In this document: one piece after another, positions 25,952-33,742 of the stretch | How positions within the stretch are numbered: position 1 is the stretch's first letter | How the letters are laid out: every line of letters begins with the position of its first letter | NCBI RefSeq assembly: GCF_009604385.1 | Contig: NZ_WEGJ01000017.1 | Location: forward strand, 1 to 64,000 | From: Streptomyces smaragdinus | GTDB taxonomy: Bacteria > Actinomycetota > Actinomycetes > Streptomycetales > Streptomycetaceae | DNA length: 64,000 nucleotides | Direction of reading: 5' to 3' | The notes under the pieces: model-generated | What the model saw: only the letters and a program-made list of their open reading frames with translations | What the model was told of the DNA's origin: nothing | The model's database searches: none | Translations under genes and position numbers: made by a program

Positions 25952-27463
25952 ATGACCGTACGGCGAGTAATGGGCATCGAGACGGAGTACGGGATCTCCG
26001 TGCCGGGCCACCCCAATGCCAATGCCATGCTCACCTCGTCCCAGGTCGTCAACGCCTACGCGGCGGCGATGCACCGGGCCCGGCGCGCGCGCTGGGACTT
26101 CGAGGAGGAGAACCCGCTGCGCGACGCCCGCGGCTTCGACCTCGCGCGGGAGGCGGCGGACTCCAGCCAGCTCACGGACGAGGACATCGGCCTCGCCAAC
26201 GTGATCCTCACCAACGGCGCGCGCCTGTACGTCGACCACGCCCACCCCGAGTACAGCGCCCCCGAGGTCACCAACCCGCGTGACGCGGTGCTGTGGGACA
26301 AGGCCGGCGAGCGGATCATGGCGGAGGCCGCCGTGCGCGCCGCGCAGCTCCCCGGTGCCCAGCCGATCCATCTGTACAAGAACAACACCGACAACAAGGG
26401 CGCCAGCTACGGCACGCACGAGAACTATCTGATGAAGCGGGAGACCCCGTTCTCGGACATCGTGCGCCATCTGACGCCGTTCTTCGTCTCCCGCCAGGTC
26501 GTCACGGGCGCCGGCCGGGTCGGCATCGGCCAGGACGGCACCGCGCACGGCTTCCAGCTCAGCCAGCGGGCCGACTACTTCGAGGTCGAGGTGGGACTGG
26601 AGACCACCCTGAAGCGGCCCATCATCAACACCCGGGACGAGCCGCACGCCGACGCGGAGAAGTACCGCCGGCTGCATGTGATCATCGGCGACGCCAATCT
26701 GTCGGAGATCTCCACCTACCTCAAGCTCGGCACCACGGCGCTGGTCCTGTCCATGATCGAGGACGGGTTCATCGCGGTGGACCTGGCCGTGGAGCAGCCC
26801 GTACGCACCCTCCACCAGGTCTCCCACGACGCCTCCCTCGGCCACCTGGTCACGCTGCGCAGCGGCCGTACGCTGACCGCGGTGCAGCTCCAGATGGAGT
26901 ACTGCGAGCTGGCCCGCAAGTACGTCGAGGACCGCTTCGGCACGGACGCCGACGAGCAGACCACGGACGTGCTGACCCGCTGGGAGGACACCCTCAACCG
27001 GCTCGAGACGGATCCGATGAGCCTGGCGGGCGAGCTCGACTGGGTCGCCAAGCTCCACCTCCTCGAGGGCTACCGGCGCCGTGACGGTCTGGAGTGGGAC
27101 GCCGCCCGGCTGCAGCTGGTCGACCTGCAGTACGCGGACGTGCGCCCGGACAAGGGCCTGTACAACCGGCTCACCGCGCGCGGCAGCATCAAGCGGCTGC
27201 TGGACGAGCAGGACGTGGAGCGGGCCAAGACCGAGCCGCCGGAGGACACCCGGGCCTATTTCCGGGGCCGCTGTCTGGAGCAGTACGCCGACGACGTCGC
27301 GGCGGCCTCCTGGGACTCGGTGATCTTCGACCTGCCCGGCCGGGACTCGCTGCAGCGGGTGCCCACCCTGGAACCCCTGCGGGGTACCAGGAACCATGTC
27401 AAGGAACTCCTGGACCGCTGCCGTACGGCCGAAGAGCTGGTACGGGTGCTGTCCGGGGGCTGA
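25952..27463 (+). CDS. dop: Deamidase/depupylase of Pup
   Basis: 503-residue carboxylate-amine-ligase-fold enzyme. It converts the C-terminal Gln of Pup to Glu and removes Pup from substrates. The N-terminus RRVMGIETEYGISVPG holds the first metal-binding Glu. The Dop-specific loop insertion lies in the FEEENPLRDARGFDLAREAA region (~50-75), absent from the PafA paralogue in this window. The YVDHAHPEYSAPE segment holds the catalytic Asp of Dop. RPIINTRDEPHADAEKYRRL and the His/Arg-rich LHVIIGDANLSE match the shared core. ATG 25952 is preceded by AGGAGGG. Needed here because this Pup ends in Gln. Confidence 0.96.
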   Translation: MTVRRVMGIETEYGISVPGHPNANAMLTSSQVVNAYAAAMHRARRARWDFEEENPLRDARGFDLAREAADSSQLTDEDIGLANVILTNGARLYVDHAHPEYSAPEVTNPRDAVLWDKAGERIMAEAAVRAAQLPGAQPIHLYKNNTDNKGASYGTHENYLMKRETPFSDIVRHLTPFFVSRQVVTGAGRVGIGQDGTAHGFQLSQRADYFEVEVGLETTLKRPIINTRDEPHADAEKYRRLHVIIGDANLSEISTYLKLGTTALVLSMIEDGFIAVDLAVEQPVRTLHQVSHDASLGHLVTLRSGRTLTAVQLQMEYCELARKYVEDRFGTDADEQTTDVLTRWEDTLNRLETDPMSLAGELDWVAKLHLLEGYRRRDGLEWDAARLQLVDLQYADVRPDKGLYNRLTARGSIKRLLDEQDVERAKTEPPEDTRAYFRGRCLEQYADDVAAASWDSVIFDLPGRDSLQRVPTLEPLRGTRNHVKELLDRCRTAEELVRVLSGG

Positions 27464-27583
27464 TCCGGCACCGATCGCACACTGCTGTACCGCAGAAGTG
27501 GGCTGAAATGCCCGTGATGCGGGAATCACCAGGGTGGTACTCGCACGTTGTGGGAACTACGGGGCCGATGTCCGACCGGCCTT

Positions 27584-27598
27584 GTAGGGTCTATAACA
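27584..27598 (+). promoter_or_regulatory. Candidate pup -10 region
   Basis: GTAGGGTC (27584-27591) overlaps a second possible -10, TATAAC (27593-27598). No -35 of the TTGAC type lies 16-18 bases upstream. The first element is identical to those before mpa and prcB. Confidence 0.35.
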
Positions 27599-27639
27599 GC
27601 TGATCTTGCACGCGGACTGAACCGAGCGGGGTGAGGGAC

Positions 27640-27852
27640 ATGGCGACCAAGGACACTGGCGGCGGACAGAAGAAGGCCTCGAAGACCTCCGAGGAGGTCG
27701 AGGAGCAGCAGGCGGAGGCGGAGTCCGACCTCAAGGAGCGGCACGAGAAGCTCTCGGACGACGTGGACTCCGTGCTGGACGAGATCGACGACGTCCTCGA
27801 GGAGAACGCGGAGGACTTCGTGCGTTCGTTCGTTCAAAAGGGTGGACAGTGA
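27640..27852 (+). CDS. pup: Prokaryotic ubiquitin-like protein Pup
   Basis: 70 residues: a disordered Lys/Glu/Gln-rich N-terminal half (MATKDTGGGQKKASK), a central helix that binds the Mpa coiled coil (SDDVDSVLDEIDDVLEENAE), and the C-terminal GGQ. The terminal Gln must be deamidated by Dop to Glu before PafA joins it to substrate lysines. ATG 27640 is chosen because it begins the canonical MATKD sequence, with GTGAGGGAC as ribosome site; a GTG nine bases upstream is also in frame. It lies 176 bases after dop and is followed by two strong hairpins. Confidence 0.97.
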   Translation: MATKDTGGGQKKASKTSEEVEEQQAEAESDLKERHEKLSDDVDSVLDEIDDVLEENAEDFVRSFVQKGGQ

Positions 27853-27871
27853 TTCACGGATGTGAACGCCG

Positions 27872-27891
27872 CCGGGAGCTGTCGCTCCCGG
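27872..27891 (+). terminator. First hairpin between pup and prcB
   Basis: A perfect 8-bp stem CCGGGAGC-TGTC-GCTCCCGG, 20 bases past the pup stop. Confidence 0.65.
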
Positions 27892-27909
27892 AGTGAACAG
27901 CGGTGGCCG

Positions 27910-27942
27910 CGGGAGGTCTTCGCCCACAGCGAAGGCCTCCCG
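27910..27942 (+). terminator. Second hairpin between pup and prcB
   Basis: Bases 27910-27923 pair with 27929-27942 (14 bp, one G.U) around CCACA. With the first hairpin it should largely separate pup from prcBA transcription or set their ratio. Confidence 0.65.
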
Positions 27943-27982
27943 TGAGCTTCCGCCGCCCAGGTGGATCACCGCCACGGGACGG

Positions 27983-27990
27983 GTAGGGTC
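27983..27990 (+). promoter_or_regulatory. Candidate prcB -10 element (GTAGGGTC)
   Basis: The same 8-mer as before mpa and pup, downstream of the tandem hairpins, within CCACGG...CCGTGG. The predicted leader before GTG 28089 is about 93 bases. No good -35. Confidence 0.35.
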
Positions 27991-28088
27991 CGTGGCGTAC
28001 GTGCTTCAACCGCAATTCGGCCGTCGGTACGGTCCGGGCCTTCGCCCGCCGTGCCCCGTCGCGCCGCCGCCTATCCGGAAGGAAACGC

Positions 28089-28931
28089 GTGGAAGCCAAC
28101 CCTCGTAGCACCGGGCGTCTGCCGGCTGCCTTCCTGACGCCCGGGTCGTCGTCGTTCCTCGACTTCCTGGCCCAGCACGCCCCCGAGGCGCTGCCGGGGC
28201 GCCGGGAGCTGCCGGCCGAGGGCGTCCTGCAGGCCCCGCACGGCACGACGATCGTGGCGCTGACGTTCCCCGGCGGCGTCGTCCTGGCCGGCGACCGCCG
28301 CGCCACCATGGGGAACATGATCGCCCAGCGGGACATCGAGAAGGTGTTCCCGGCCGACGAGTACTCGGCGATCGGCATCGCCGGCACCGCGGGCCTCGCG
28401 GTGGAGATGGTCAAGCTCTTCCAGCTGGAGCTGGAGCACTTCGAGAAGGTGGAGGGCGCCACGCTCTCCCTCGAGGGCAAGGCCAACCGCCTCACCACGA
28501 TGATCCGCTCGAACCTCGGCATGGCGATGCAGGGCCTGGCCGTCGTGCCGCTGTTCGCCGGCTGGGACCTGGCCCGCGAGCGCGGCCGGATCTTCTCGTA
28601 CGACGTGACGGGCGGCCGCTCGGAGGAGCACGGCTTCGCCGCCGTCGGCTCGGGCTCGGTGTTCGCCCGGGGCAGCCTGAAGAAGCTCTACCGCGAGGAC
28701 CTCTCGGAGTCCGAGGCCACGACGGCCGCCGTCCAGGCGCTGTACGACGCCGCCGACGACGACTCGGCGACGGGCGGCCCGGACATGGCCCGGCGTATCT
28801 TCCCGATCCTCACGGTCATCACGGACGAGGGCTACCGCCGGCTCACGGAGACGGAGTCCATGGAGATCGCCCGCTCGGTCGTGGACGGCCGGCTGGAGCA
28901 CCCCGACGGCCCGCGCGCCGCGGTGCTGTAG
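28089..28931 (+). CDS. prcB: 20S proteasome beta subunit
   Basis: 280-residue catalytic subunit. A 52-residue propeptide ends in ...LQAPHG, and the nucleophile is Thr53 of GTTIVALTF, released autocatalytically. Conserved core residues follow in FPGGVVLAGDRRAT (Asp/Arg) and Lys in IEKVFPADEYSAIG, with the SGS-like VGSGSVFA later. It forms the two inner heptameric rings of the proteasome. GTG 28089 has GGAAGGAAACGC upstream. It is followed after 73 bases by prcA on the same strand, one operon. The family is usually 270-295 residues, so it looks intact. Confidence 0.97.
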   Translation: MEANPRSTGRLPAAFLTPGSSSFLDFLAQHAPEALPGRRELPAEGVLQAPHGTTIVALTFPGGVVLAGDRRATMGNMIAQRDIEKVFPADEYSAIGIAGTAGLAVEMVKLFQLELEHFEKVEGATLSLEGKANRLTTMIRSNLGMAMQGLAVVPLFAGWDLARERGRIFSYDVTGGRSEEHGFAAVGSGSVFARGSLKKLYREDLSESEATTAAVQALYDAADDDSATGGPDMARRIFPILTVITDEGYRRLTETESMEIARSVVDGRLEHPDGPRAAVL

Positions 28932-29004
28932 CGCCATGCGGGCCCTGGATGAACTGGTGCGGCCGCGACCGCGCCCCCGACGCAGCGAAAGGGACGGATA
29001 GCCG

Positions 29005-29868
29005 GTGTCGACCCCGTTCTATGTCTCACCCCAGCAGGCGATGCAGGATCGCGCCGAGTACGCCCGCAAGGGCATCGCGCGCGGCCGCAGCGTCGTCGTG
29101 CTGCAGTACGCGGACGGCATCCTCTTCGTCGCCGAGAACCCGTCCCGCGCACTCCACAAGGTCAGCGAGATCTACGACCGGATCGCCTTCGCGGCGGTCG
29201 GCAAGTACAACGAGTTCGAGAACCTGCGCATCGGCGGCGTCCGCTACGCCGACCTGCGCGGCTACACCTACGACCGGGACGACGTCACGGCCCGCGGCCT
29301 GGCGAACGTCTACGCCCAGACGCTGGGCACGATCTTCTCGTCGGTGGCGGAGAAGCCGTACGAGGTGGAGCTGATCGTCGCCGAGGTCGGGGAGGCCCCG
29401 GCGGACGACCAGGTCTACCGGCTGCCGCACGACGGGTCGATCGTCGACGAGCACGGCTCGGTGGCCGTCGGCGGCAACGCCGACCAGATCAGCTCGTATC
29501 TGGAGTCGCGCCACCGCGAGGGCATGACCCTGGCCGAGGCGCTGAAGCTGGCGGTGGAGTCCCTCACCCGGGACACCAACGGCAGCGAGCGCACGCTGAC
29601 GGCCGATCAGCTCGAGGTCGCGGTGCTGGACCGGCGCCGGCCCCAGCAGCGCAAGTTCAAGCGGATCCTGGGCGGTCAGCTGACCCGCCTGCTGGAGGGC
29701 GAGCAGCCGTCCGCCGACGCCTCCGCGGACGCCGCGGCTGACGACGACGAGGAGATCCTGGACCTGCCCGACGAGTCGCCGGGCGACGCGTCCGCCGGCT
29801 CCGGGGGCTCCGGCTCCGAGGACGCCGCGGACTCCGACGCCTCCGGGGACGACGCCGGCAAGAGCTGA
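29005..29868 (+). CDS. prcA: 20S proteasome alpha subunit
   Basis: 287-residue structural subunit forming the outer gated rings. It begins MSTPFYVSPQQAMQDRAEYA, the actinobacterial alpha N-terminus (gate), with no propeptide and no catalytic Thr. RKGIARGRSVVVLQYADGIL and the EIYDRIAFAAVGKYNEFENL helices match the family. The C-terminal ~50 residues are an acidic Ser/Gly/Asp-rich tail (from about 238), longer than in mycobacteria and typical for Streptomyces. GTG 29005 follows prcB by 73 bases, and a perfect 12-bp hairpin follows the stop. It interacts with the GQYL tail of Mpa. Confidence 0.97.
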   Translation: MSTPFYVSPQQAMQDRAEYARKGIARGRSVVVLQYADGILFVAENPSRALHKVSEIYDRIAFAAVGKYNEFENLRIGGVRYADLRGYTYDRDDVTARGLANVYAQTLGTIFSSVAEKPYEVELIVAEVGEAPADDQVYRLPHDGSIVDEHGSVAVGGNADQISSYLESRHREGMTLAEALKLAVESLTRDTNGSERTLTADQLEVAVLDRRRPQQRKFKRILGGQLTRLLEGEQPSADASADAAADDDEEILDLPDESPGDASAGSGGSGSEDAADSDASGDDAGKS

Positions 29869-29875
29869 CACAGCA

Positions 29876-29905
29876 CGGCGGACCGGGTGACCGCCCGGTC
29901 CGCCG
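29876..29905 (+). terminator. Terminator after prcA
   Basis: A perfect 12-bp stem CGGCGGACCGGG / CCCGGTCCGCCG with the loop TGACCG, eight bases past the prcA stop. Confidence 0.75.
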
Positions 29906-29999
29906 GAATGGCGAGCAGGCGGCGCCGAGGCCGGTTCCGGGCGTGTCCGCCCGCCGGTGACATGCGCGAAAATGATCGAATCGCCGTCGCCGAACCCGG

Positions 30000-30027
30000 T
30001 TTCAGCGCAGCCCTTCAGGCGTAATGT
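30000..30027 (+). promoter_or_regulatory. pafA promoter giving a leaderless mRNA
   Basis: TTTCAG (30000-30005), a 16-base spacer and TAATGT (30022-30027) place the +1 at or next to the ATG at 30034. There is no Shine-Dalgarno sequence upstream of that ATG. Confidence 0.5.
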
Positions 30028-30033
30028 TCAGAC

Positions 30034-31395
30034 ATGGACCGCCGAATCTTCGGGCTGGAGAACGAGTACGGCGTCACTTGCACGTTCAGGGGGCAGCGCC
30101 GGTTGTCCCCGGATGAGGTGGCGCGTTACCTCTTCCGCCGAGTCGTTTCCTGGGGCCGCAGCAGCAATGTCTTCCTGCGCAACGGCGCCCGCCTGTATCT
30201 CGACGTGGGTTCGCACCCGGAGTACGCCACTCCCGAGTGCGACAACGTGATCGAGCTGGTCACGCACGACAAGTCCGGCGAGCGCATTCTGGAAGGCCTC
30301 CTGGTGGACGCGGAGCGCCGGCTGCACGAGGAGGGAATCGCCGGTGACGTCTACCTCTTCAAGAACAACACCGATTCCGCCGGCAACTCCTACGGCTGTC
30401 ACGAGAACTATCTGGTGGCGCGGCACGGGGAGTTCTCCCGGCTCGCCGACATCCTCATCCCGTTCCTGGTGACCCGGCAGCTGATCTGCGGCGCCGGAAA
30501 GGTACTGCAGACGCCGCGCGGCGCCGTCTACTGCGTCAGCCAGCGCGCGGAGCACATCTGGGAGGGCGTCAGCTCCGCGACGACCCGGTCCCGGCCGATC
30601 ATCAACACCCGCGACGAGCCGCACGCCGACGCCGAGCGCTACCGGCGGCTGCACGTGATCGTCGGCGACTCCAACATGTCCGAGACCACGATGCTGCTGA
30701 AGGTCGGCGCGACCGACCTGGTGCTGCGGATGATCGAGGCCGGCACGGTCATGCGGGACCTGACCCTGGAGAACCCGATCCGGGCGATCCGCGAGGTCAG
30801 CCACGACATGACCGGACAGCGCAAGGTACGCCTGGCCAGCGGCCGGGAGGCCTCCGCGCTGGAGGTGCAGCAGGAGTACTTCGAGAAGGCCGTCGACTTC
30901 TGCGAGCGGCGCGGTATCCGCTCCGGCACCATCGAGCGGGTGCTGGAGCTGTGGGGCCGCACGCTGGAGGCGATCCGCGCCGAGGAGCTCGACAAGATCT
31001 CCACGGAGATCGACTGGGTGATGAAGCACAACCTCATCGAGCGCTACCGGGCGAAGAACAACATCACCCTCTCCCACCCCCGGATCGCGCAGATAGACCT
31101 CGCCTACCACGACATCCACCGCCGCCGCGGGCTGTACTACCTGCTGGAGAAGCGGGGCCAGGCGGCCCGGGTGTGCAACGACCTGAAGATCTTCGAGGGC
31201 AAGTCCGTACCGCCGCAGACCACCCGGGCGCGGCTGCGCGGCGACTTCATCCGCCGGGCGCAGGAGCAGCGCCGCGACTTCACGGTGGACTGGGTGCATC
31301 TGAAGCTGAACGACCAGGCGCAGCGCACGGTGCTGTGCAAGGACCCGTTCCGCTCGGTGGACGACCGGGTAGAAAAGCTGATCGCGGGCATGTGA
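30034..31395 (+). CDS. pafA: Pup-protein ligase
   Basis: 453-residue carboxylate-amine ligase that phosphorylates the C-terminal Glu of Pup and joins it to lysine side chains. The N-terminus MDRRIFGLENEYGVTC holds the conserved metal-binding Glu. YLDVGSHPEYATPECDN corresponds to the Dop YVDHAHPEYS segment and carries the catalytic Asp. RPIINTRDEPHADAERYRRL is shared with Dop, and the Dop-specific loop is absent. The ATG is probably the first base of the transcript. It lies 165 bases after prcA, separated by a terminator, so it is an independent unit. Confidence 0.97.
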   Translation: MDRRIFGLENEYGVTCTFRGQRRLSPDEVARYLFRRVVSWGRSSNVFLRNGARLYLDVGSHPEYATPECDNVIELVTHDKSGERILEGLLVDAERRLHEEGIAGDVYLFKNNTDSAGNSYGCHENYLVARHGEFSRLADILIPFLVTRQLICGAGKVLQTPRGAVYCVSQRAEHIWEGVSSATTRSRPIINTRDEPHADAERYRRLHVIVGDSNMSETTMLLKVGATDLVLRMIEAGTVMRDLTLENPIRAIREVSHDMTGQRKVRLASGREASALEVQQEYFEKAVDFCERRGIRSGTIERVLELWGRTLEAIRAEELDKISTEIDWVMKHNLIERYRAKNNITLSHPRIAQIDLAYHDIHRRRGLYYLLEKRGQAARVCNDLKIFEGKSVPPQTTRARLRGDFIRRAQEQRRDFTVDWVHLKLNDQAQRTVLCKDPFRSVDDRVEKLIAGM

Positions 31396-31508
31396 GGGTG
31401 CTCCACCCAGGTGTACCGGGGGTTTCGCCCGGCGCATGCCGGCGGGGGCGGGTGGTCCAGGCCGTACAGTGGCAGGACCCGCCCGCCCCCTACTCACGAG
31501 TTGGTTTC

Positions 31509-32486
31509 ATGAACCTCAGCAAGAAGACGCGCCTCGTCGTGGCCGTCGCCGTGCCGGCCCTGCTGTTCACCGCCGCCTGCGGCTCGGACGACTCGTCCGG
31601 CTCGGACAAGGGCACGAAGGCCGCCGCGGTGGTGTCGCAGGTCACCGGCGGTTTCGGCGAGAAGCCGACGATCAAGGTGCCGTCCGGGGCGAAGGCTCCC
31701 GCGTCGATCGCCGTGAAGACCCTCGTCCAGGGGAAGGGCGCCGCGGTCAAGAAGGGCGACTACGTACGGCTGGACTTCTCCGGCATGGCCATGAAGGACA
31801 ACCGCGACCTGGGCGGTACCTGGGCCGCGCAGGGGCCCACCCGCCAGCAGGTCGTCGCCAAGACCGGCGAACAGAACCCGATGCTGCCGCCGAAGGTCCT
31901 CGACGCGGTCGTCGGCGCCAAGCCCGGCAGCCGGATCCTGGTCGAGGGCAGCGCGGGCGATCTGGTGGGCCAGAACCTGAACCCGCAGTCCGGGATCAAG
32001 GAGTCCGACGGTCTGGTCTGGGCGATCGACGTCGTCGGCGCCGCGACCGCCGAGGCCAAGGCCGAGGCGAAGGGCGAGATGGCCGAGCCGCAGTTCGGGC
32101 TCCAGGTCCAGGTGCCGCGCCAGAAGCCCGCGGAGATCACGATTCCGAAGGGCCAGGACGCGCCGGACAAGCTTCAGCAGCAGGTGCTGATCAAGGGCAC
32201 CGGCCCGGTGGTGGAGAAGGGCCAGGGCCTGATCGCCCAGTACACCGGGGTGGCCTGGGAGGACGGCAAGAAGTTCGACTCGTCGTGGGACCACGGCGGC
32301 GCCACGGCCTTCCAGATCGGCACCGGCTCGGTCGTCAAGGGCTGGGACCAGGGTCTGGTCGGCAAGAAGGTCGGCGACCGGGTGCTGCTGGTGATCCCGC
32401 CGAAGCTGGCCTACGGCGACTCGCAGGGGCATGAGCTGGCGGAGAAGTCGCTGGTGTTCGTGGTGGACATCCTCGGCACGGTCTGA
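31509..32486 (+). CDS. FKBP-type peptidyl-prolyl isomerase lipoprotein, two domains
   Basis: 325 residues. The signal peptide ends in LLFTAAC (lipobox TAAC), so it is predicted to be anchored outside the membrane. A first degenerate FKBP-like domain (~50-180, KKGDYVRLDFSGMA) is followed by a canonical one (~220-325) with AQYTGVAWEDGKKFDSSW, GWDQGLVGKKVGDRVLL and PPKLAYGD. FKBP domains speed proline isomerisation of exported proteins. ATG 31509 lacks a good ribosome site. It is followed by a second, cytosolic single-domain FKBP, an arrangement conserved downstream of pafA in Streptomyces. Confidence 0.9.
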   Translation: MNLSKKTRLVVAVAVPALLFTAACGSDDSSGSDKGTKAAAVVSQVTGGFGEKPTIKVPSGAKAPASIAVKTLVQGKGAAVKKGDYVRLDFSGMAMKDNRDLGGTWAAQGPTRQQVVAKTGEQNPMLPPKVLDAVVGAKPGSRILVEGSAGDLVGQNLNPQSGIKESDGLVWAIDVVGAATAEAKAEAKGEMAEPQFGLQVQVPRQKPAEITIPKGQDAPDKLQQQVLIKGTGPVVEKGQGLIAQYTGVAWEDGKKFDSSWDHGGATAFQIGTGSVVKGWDQGLVGKKVGDRVLLVIPPKLAYGDSQGHELAEKSLVFVVDILGTV

Positions 32487-32572
32487 CCCCCGCCGCCGCG
32501 CGTCGGTCCCCGGGGCGGGTCTGGAAGACTGTCCTGGTTAACCACCGATGGTTCTGCTTAGGAGCAAGTGAC

Positions 32573-32944
32573 GTGAGCATCGACAAGCCCGAGGTCGACT
32601 TCCCGGGCGGCGAGCCGCCGGCCGATCTCGAGATCAAGGACCTCTGGGAGGGTGACGGCCCGGTGGCGAAGGCCGGCGACACCGTCTCCGTCCACTACGT
32701 CGGCGTCTCCTTCGGCTCGGGCGAGGAGTTCGACTCGAGCTGGAACCGCGGCACGCCGCTGCAGTTCGGGCTCGGGGCCGGGCAGGTCATCCCCGGCTGG
32801 GACCAGGGGATCCAGGGCATGCGGGTCGGCGGGCGCCGGCAGCTGATCATTCCTCCGCATCTCGCCTACGGCGCTCGGGGCGCCGGGGGCAAGATCGGTC
32901 CGAACGAGACCCTGATCTTCGTCTGCGACCTCGTCTCGGTCTGA
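32573..32944 (+). CDS. FKBP-type peptidyl-prolyl isomerase, cytosolic
   Basis: 123-residue single FKBP domain with no signal peptide. Active-site features are VSVHYVGVSFGSGEEFDSSW, FGLGAGQVIPGWDQGIQGM and IPPHLAYGARGAGG, with the conserved Trp and Tyr of the rapamycin pocket. It assists folding of cytosolic proteins. GTG 32573 is supported by TTAGGAG. It closes the pafA-FKBP stretch; a strong hairpin follows at 32961. Confidence 0.92.
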   Translation: MSIDKPEVDFPGGEPPADLEIKDLWEGDGPVAKAGDTVSVHYVGVSFGSGEEFDSSWNRGTPLQFGLGAGQVIPGWDQGIQGMRVGGRRQLIIPPHLAYGARGAGGKIGPNETLIFVCDLVSV

Positions 32945-32960
32945 CGTCGCCTTCCCGCAC

Positions 32961-32989
32961 GGGGCCCGGGGCTCACGCCCCTGGGCCCC
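32961..32989 (+). terminator. Terminator after the FKBP gene
   Basis: GGGGCCCGGGG (32961-32971) pairs with CCCTGGGCCCC (32979-32989), 11 bp with one G.U, followed by TCTTGCGTTCT. Confidence 0.75.
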
Positions 32990-33660
32990 TCTTGCGTTCT
33001 GGGCCTGCGACCGCTGCAGCGCGGAGCGCGTCCTCGGCCTGCGGCCGTCGCTGTTGTGCTGGGCGCGTTGGCGCGTCGATTGCTGCGGTCCGCTGTGCCC
33101 ACCCGTCCCGCCCTGCGGGACGCCTGCCCACAGCGTTGCTGTGGGTTTGGGCGCCGTCCGGCGGGGTGAGCCCTGCCCACAGCGTGGTGCATCGGGCGCC
33201 GCCCACGCCGTGGCCGGACCGGCCGCGTTCCGCAGGTCGCCGGCGTAACGAGGGGGCGGGACGGAGCGGCGGCGGAGCGTGGTCCGGCACCGAGACCAGA
33301 GTCTCCACGTCCAGCGGAGCCGCCGCTGCGGCCCGCGCCCGGACATGAGACGCGACACCAGCGAACCGGCTGCGGCCCGCGCCCGGACATGAGGCGCGAC
33401 ACAGCGCCCCGGCTCCAGCCCGCGCGGGCGCGAGATGCAGCGCCCCACAGGCCGGCCGCCGGCCGACGGCGCGGAGTGAGCCATTTCCAGCCCGCCCGGC
33501 GTTTGAGGGCGAGGCGCGCAGCGCCGAGAAGCCCGGCCGGCGGCCGGGAGCGGGGAGAACCCCTGTCCAGCCCGGCCGGCGGCCGAGGCCGAGGCGCGCA
33601 GCGCCGAACCGGGGTCCGGGGCGGAGCCCCAGGACGGGGGGTGCCCCCCGGTGGGGTGCG
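32990..33660. repeat. Gene-free repeat block between FKBP and pafB
   Basis: About 800 bases between genes hold no convincing coding frame but several repeats. Two perfect hairpins stand side by side: CGTCCCGC-CCT-GCGGGACG (33104-33122) and CCCACAGC-GTT-GCTGTGGG (33127-33145). A ~36-base unit with core GCCCGCGCCCGGACATGAG recurs at 33325 and 33369 (period 44). A ~40-base unit with core GAGGCGCGCAGCGCCGA recurs at 33487 and 33567 (period 80). The last unit resembles the dispersed intergenic repeat often seen after Streptomyces genes. No mobile-element gene is present. Confidence 0.65.
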
Positions 33661-33662
33661 CT

Positions 33663-33692
33663 TTGGTGGGCGGGGGTGGGGCGCGGTAACGT
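33663..33692 (+). promoter_or_regulatory. Candidate pafBC promoter
   Basis: TTGGTG (33663-33668), 18 bases, TAACGT (33687-33692). Start near 33699, leader of about 44 bases. Confidence 0.4.
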
Positions 33693-33742
33693 CGGGGCCG
33701 TGGCCGCGAACCGCGGCGAGGTGCAGGGGAACAGGGGCAGCG

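Noticed and set aside
27522..27549. SigR-like promoter before pup (GGAAT ... GTT)
   Set aside because: The spacer is 20 bases, two longer than the GGAAT-N18-GTT consensus; not listed as a promoter.
27893..28108. Short frame between pup and prcB
   Set aside because: It spans a strong hairpin and the prcB ribosome site, has odd composition and no homology I recognise; treated as noncoding.
33389..33742. N-terminal extension of pafB
   Set aside because: It runs through the repeat block and lacks a ribosome site; the ATG at 33743 starts the canonical MAIAKAERL sequence.
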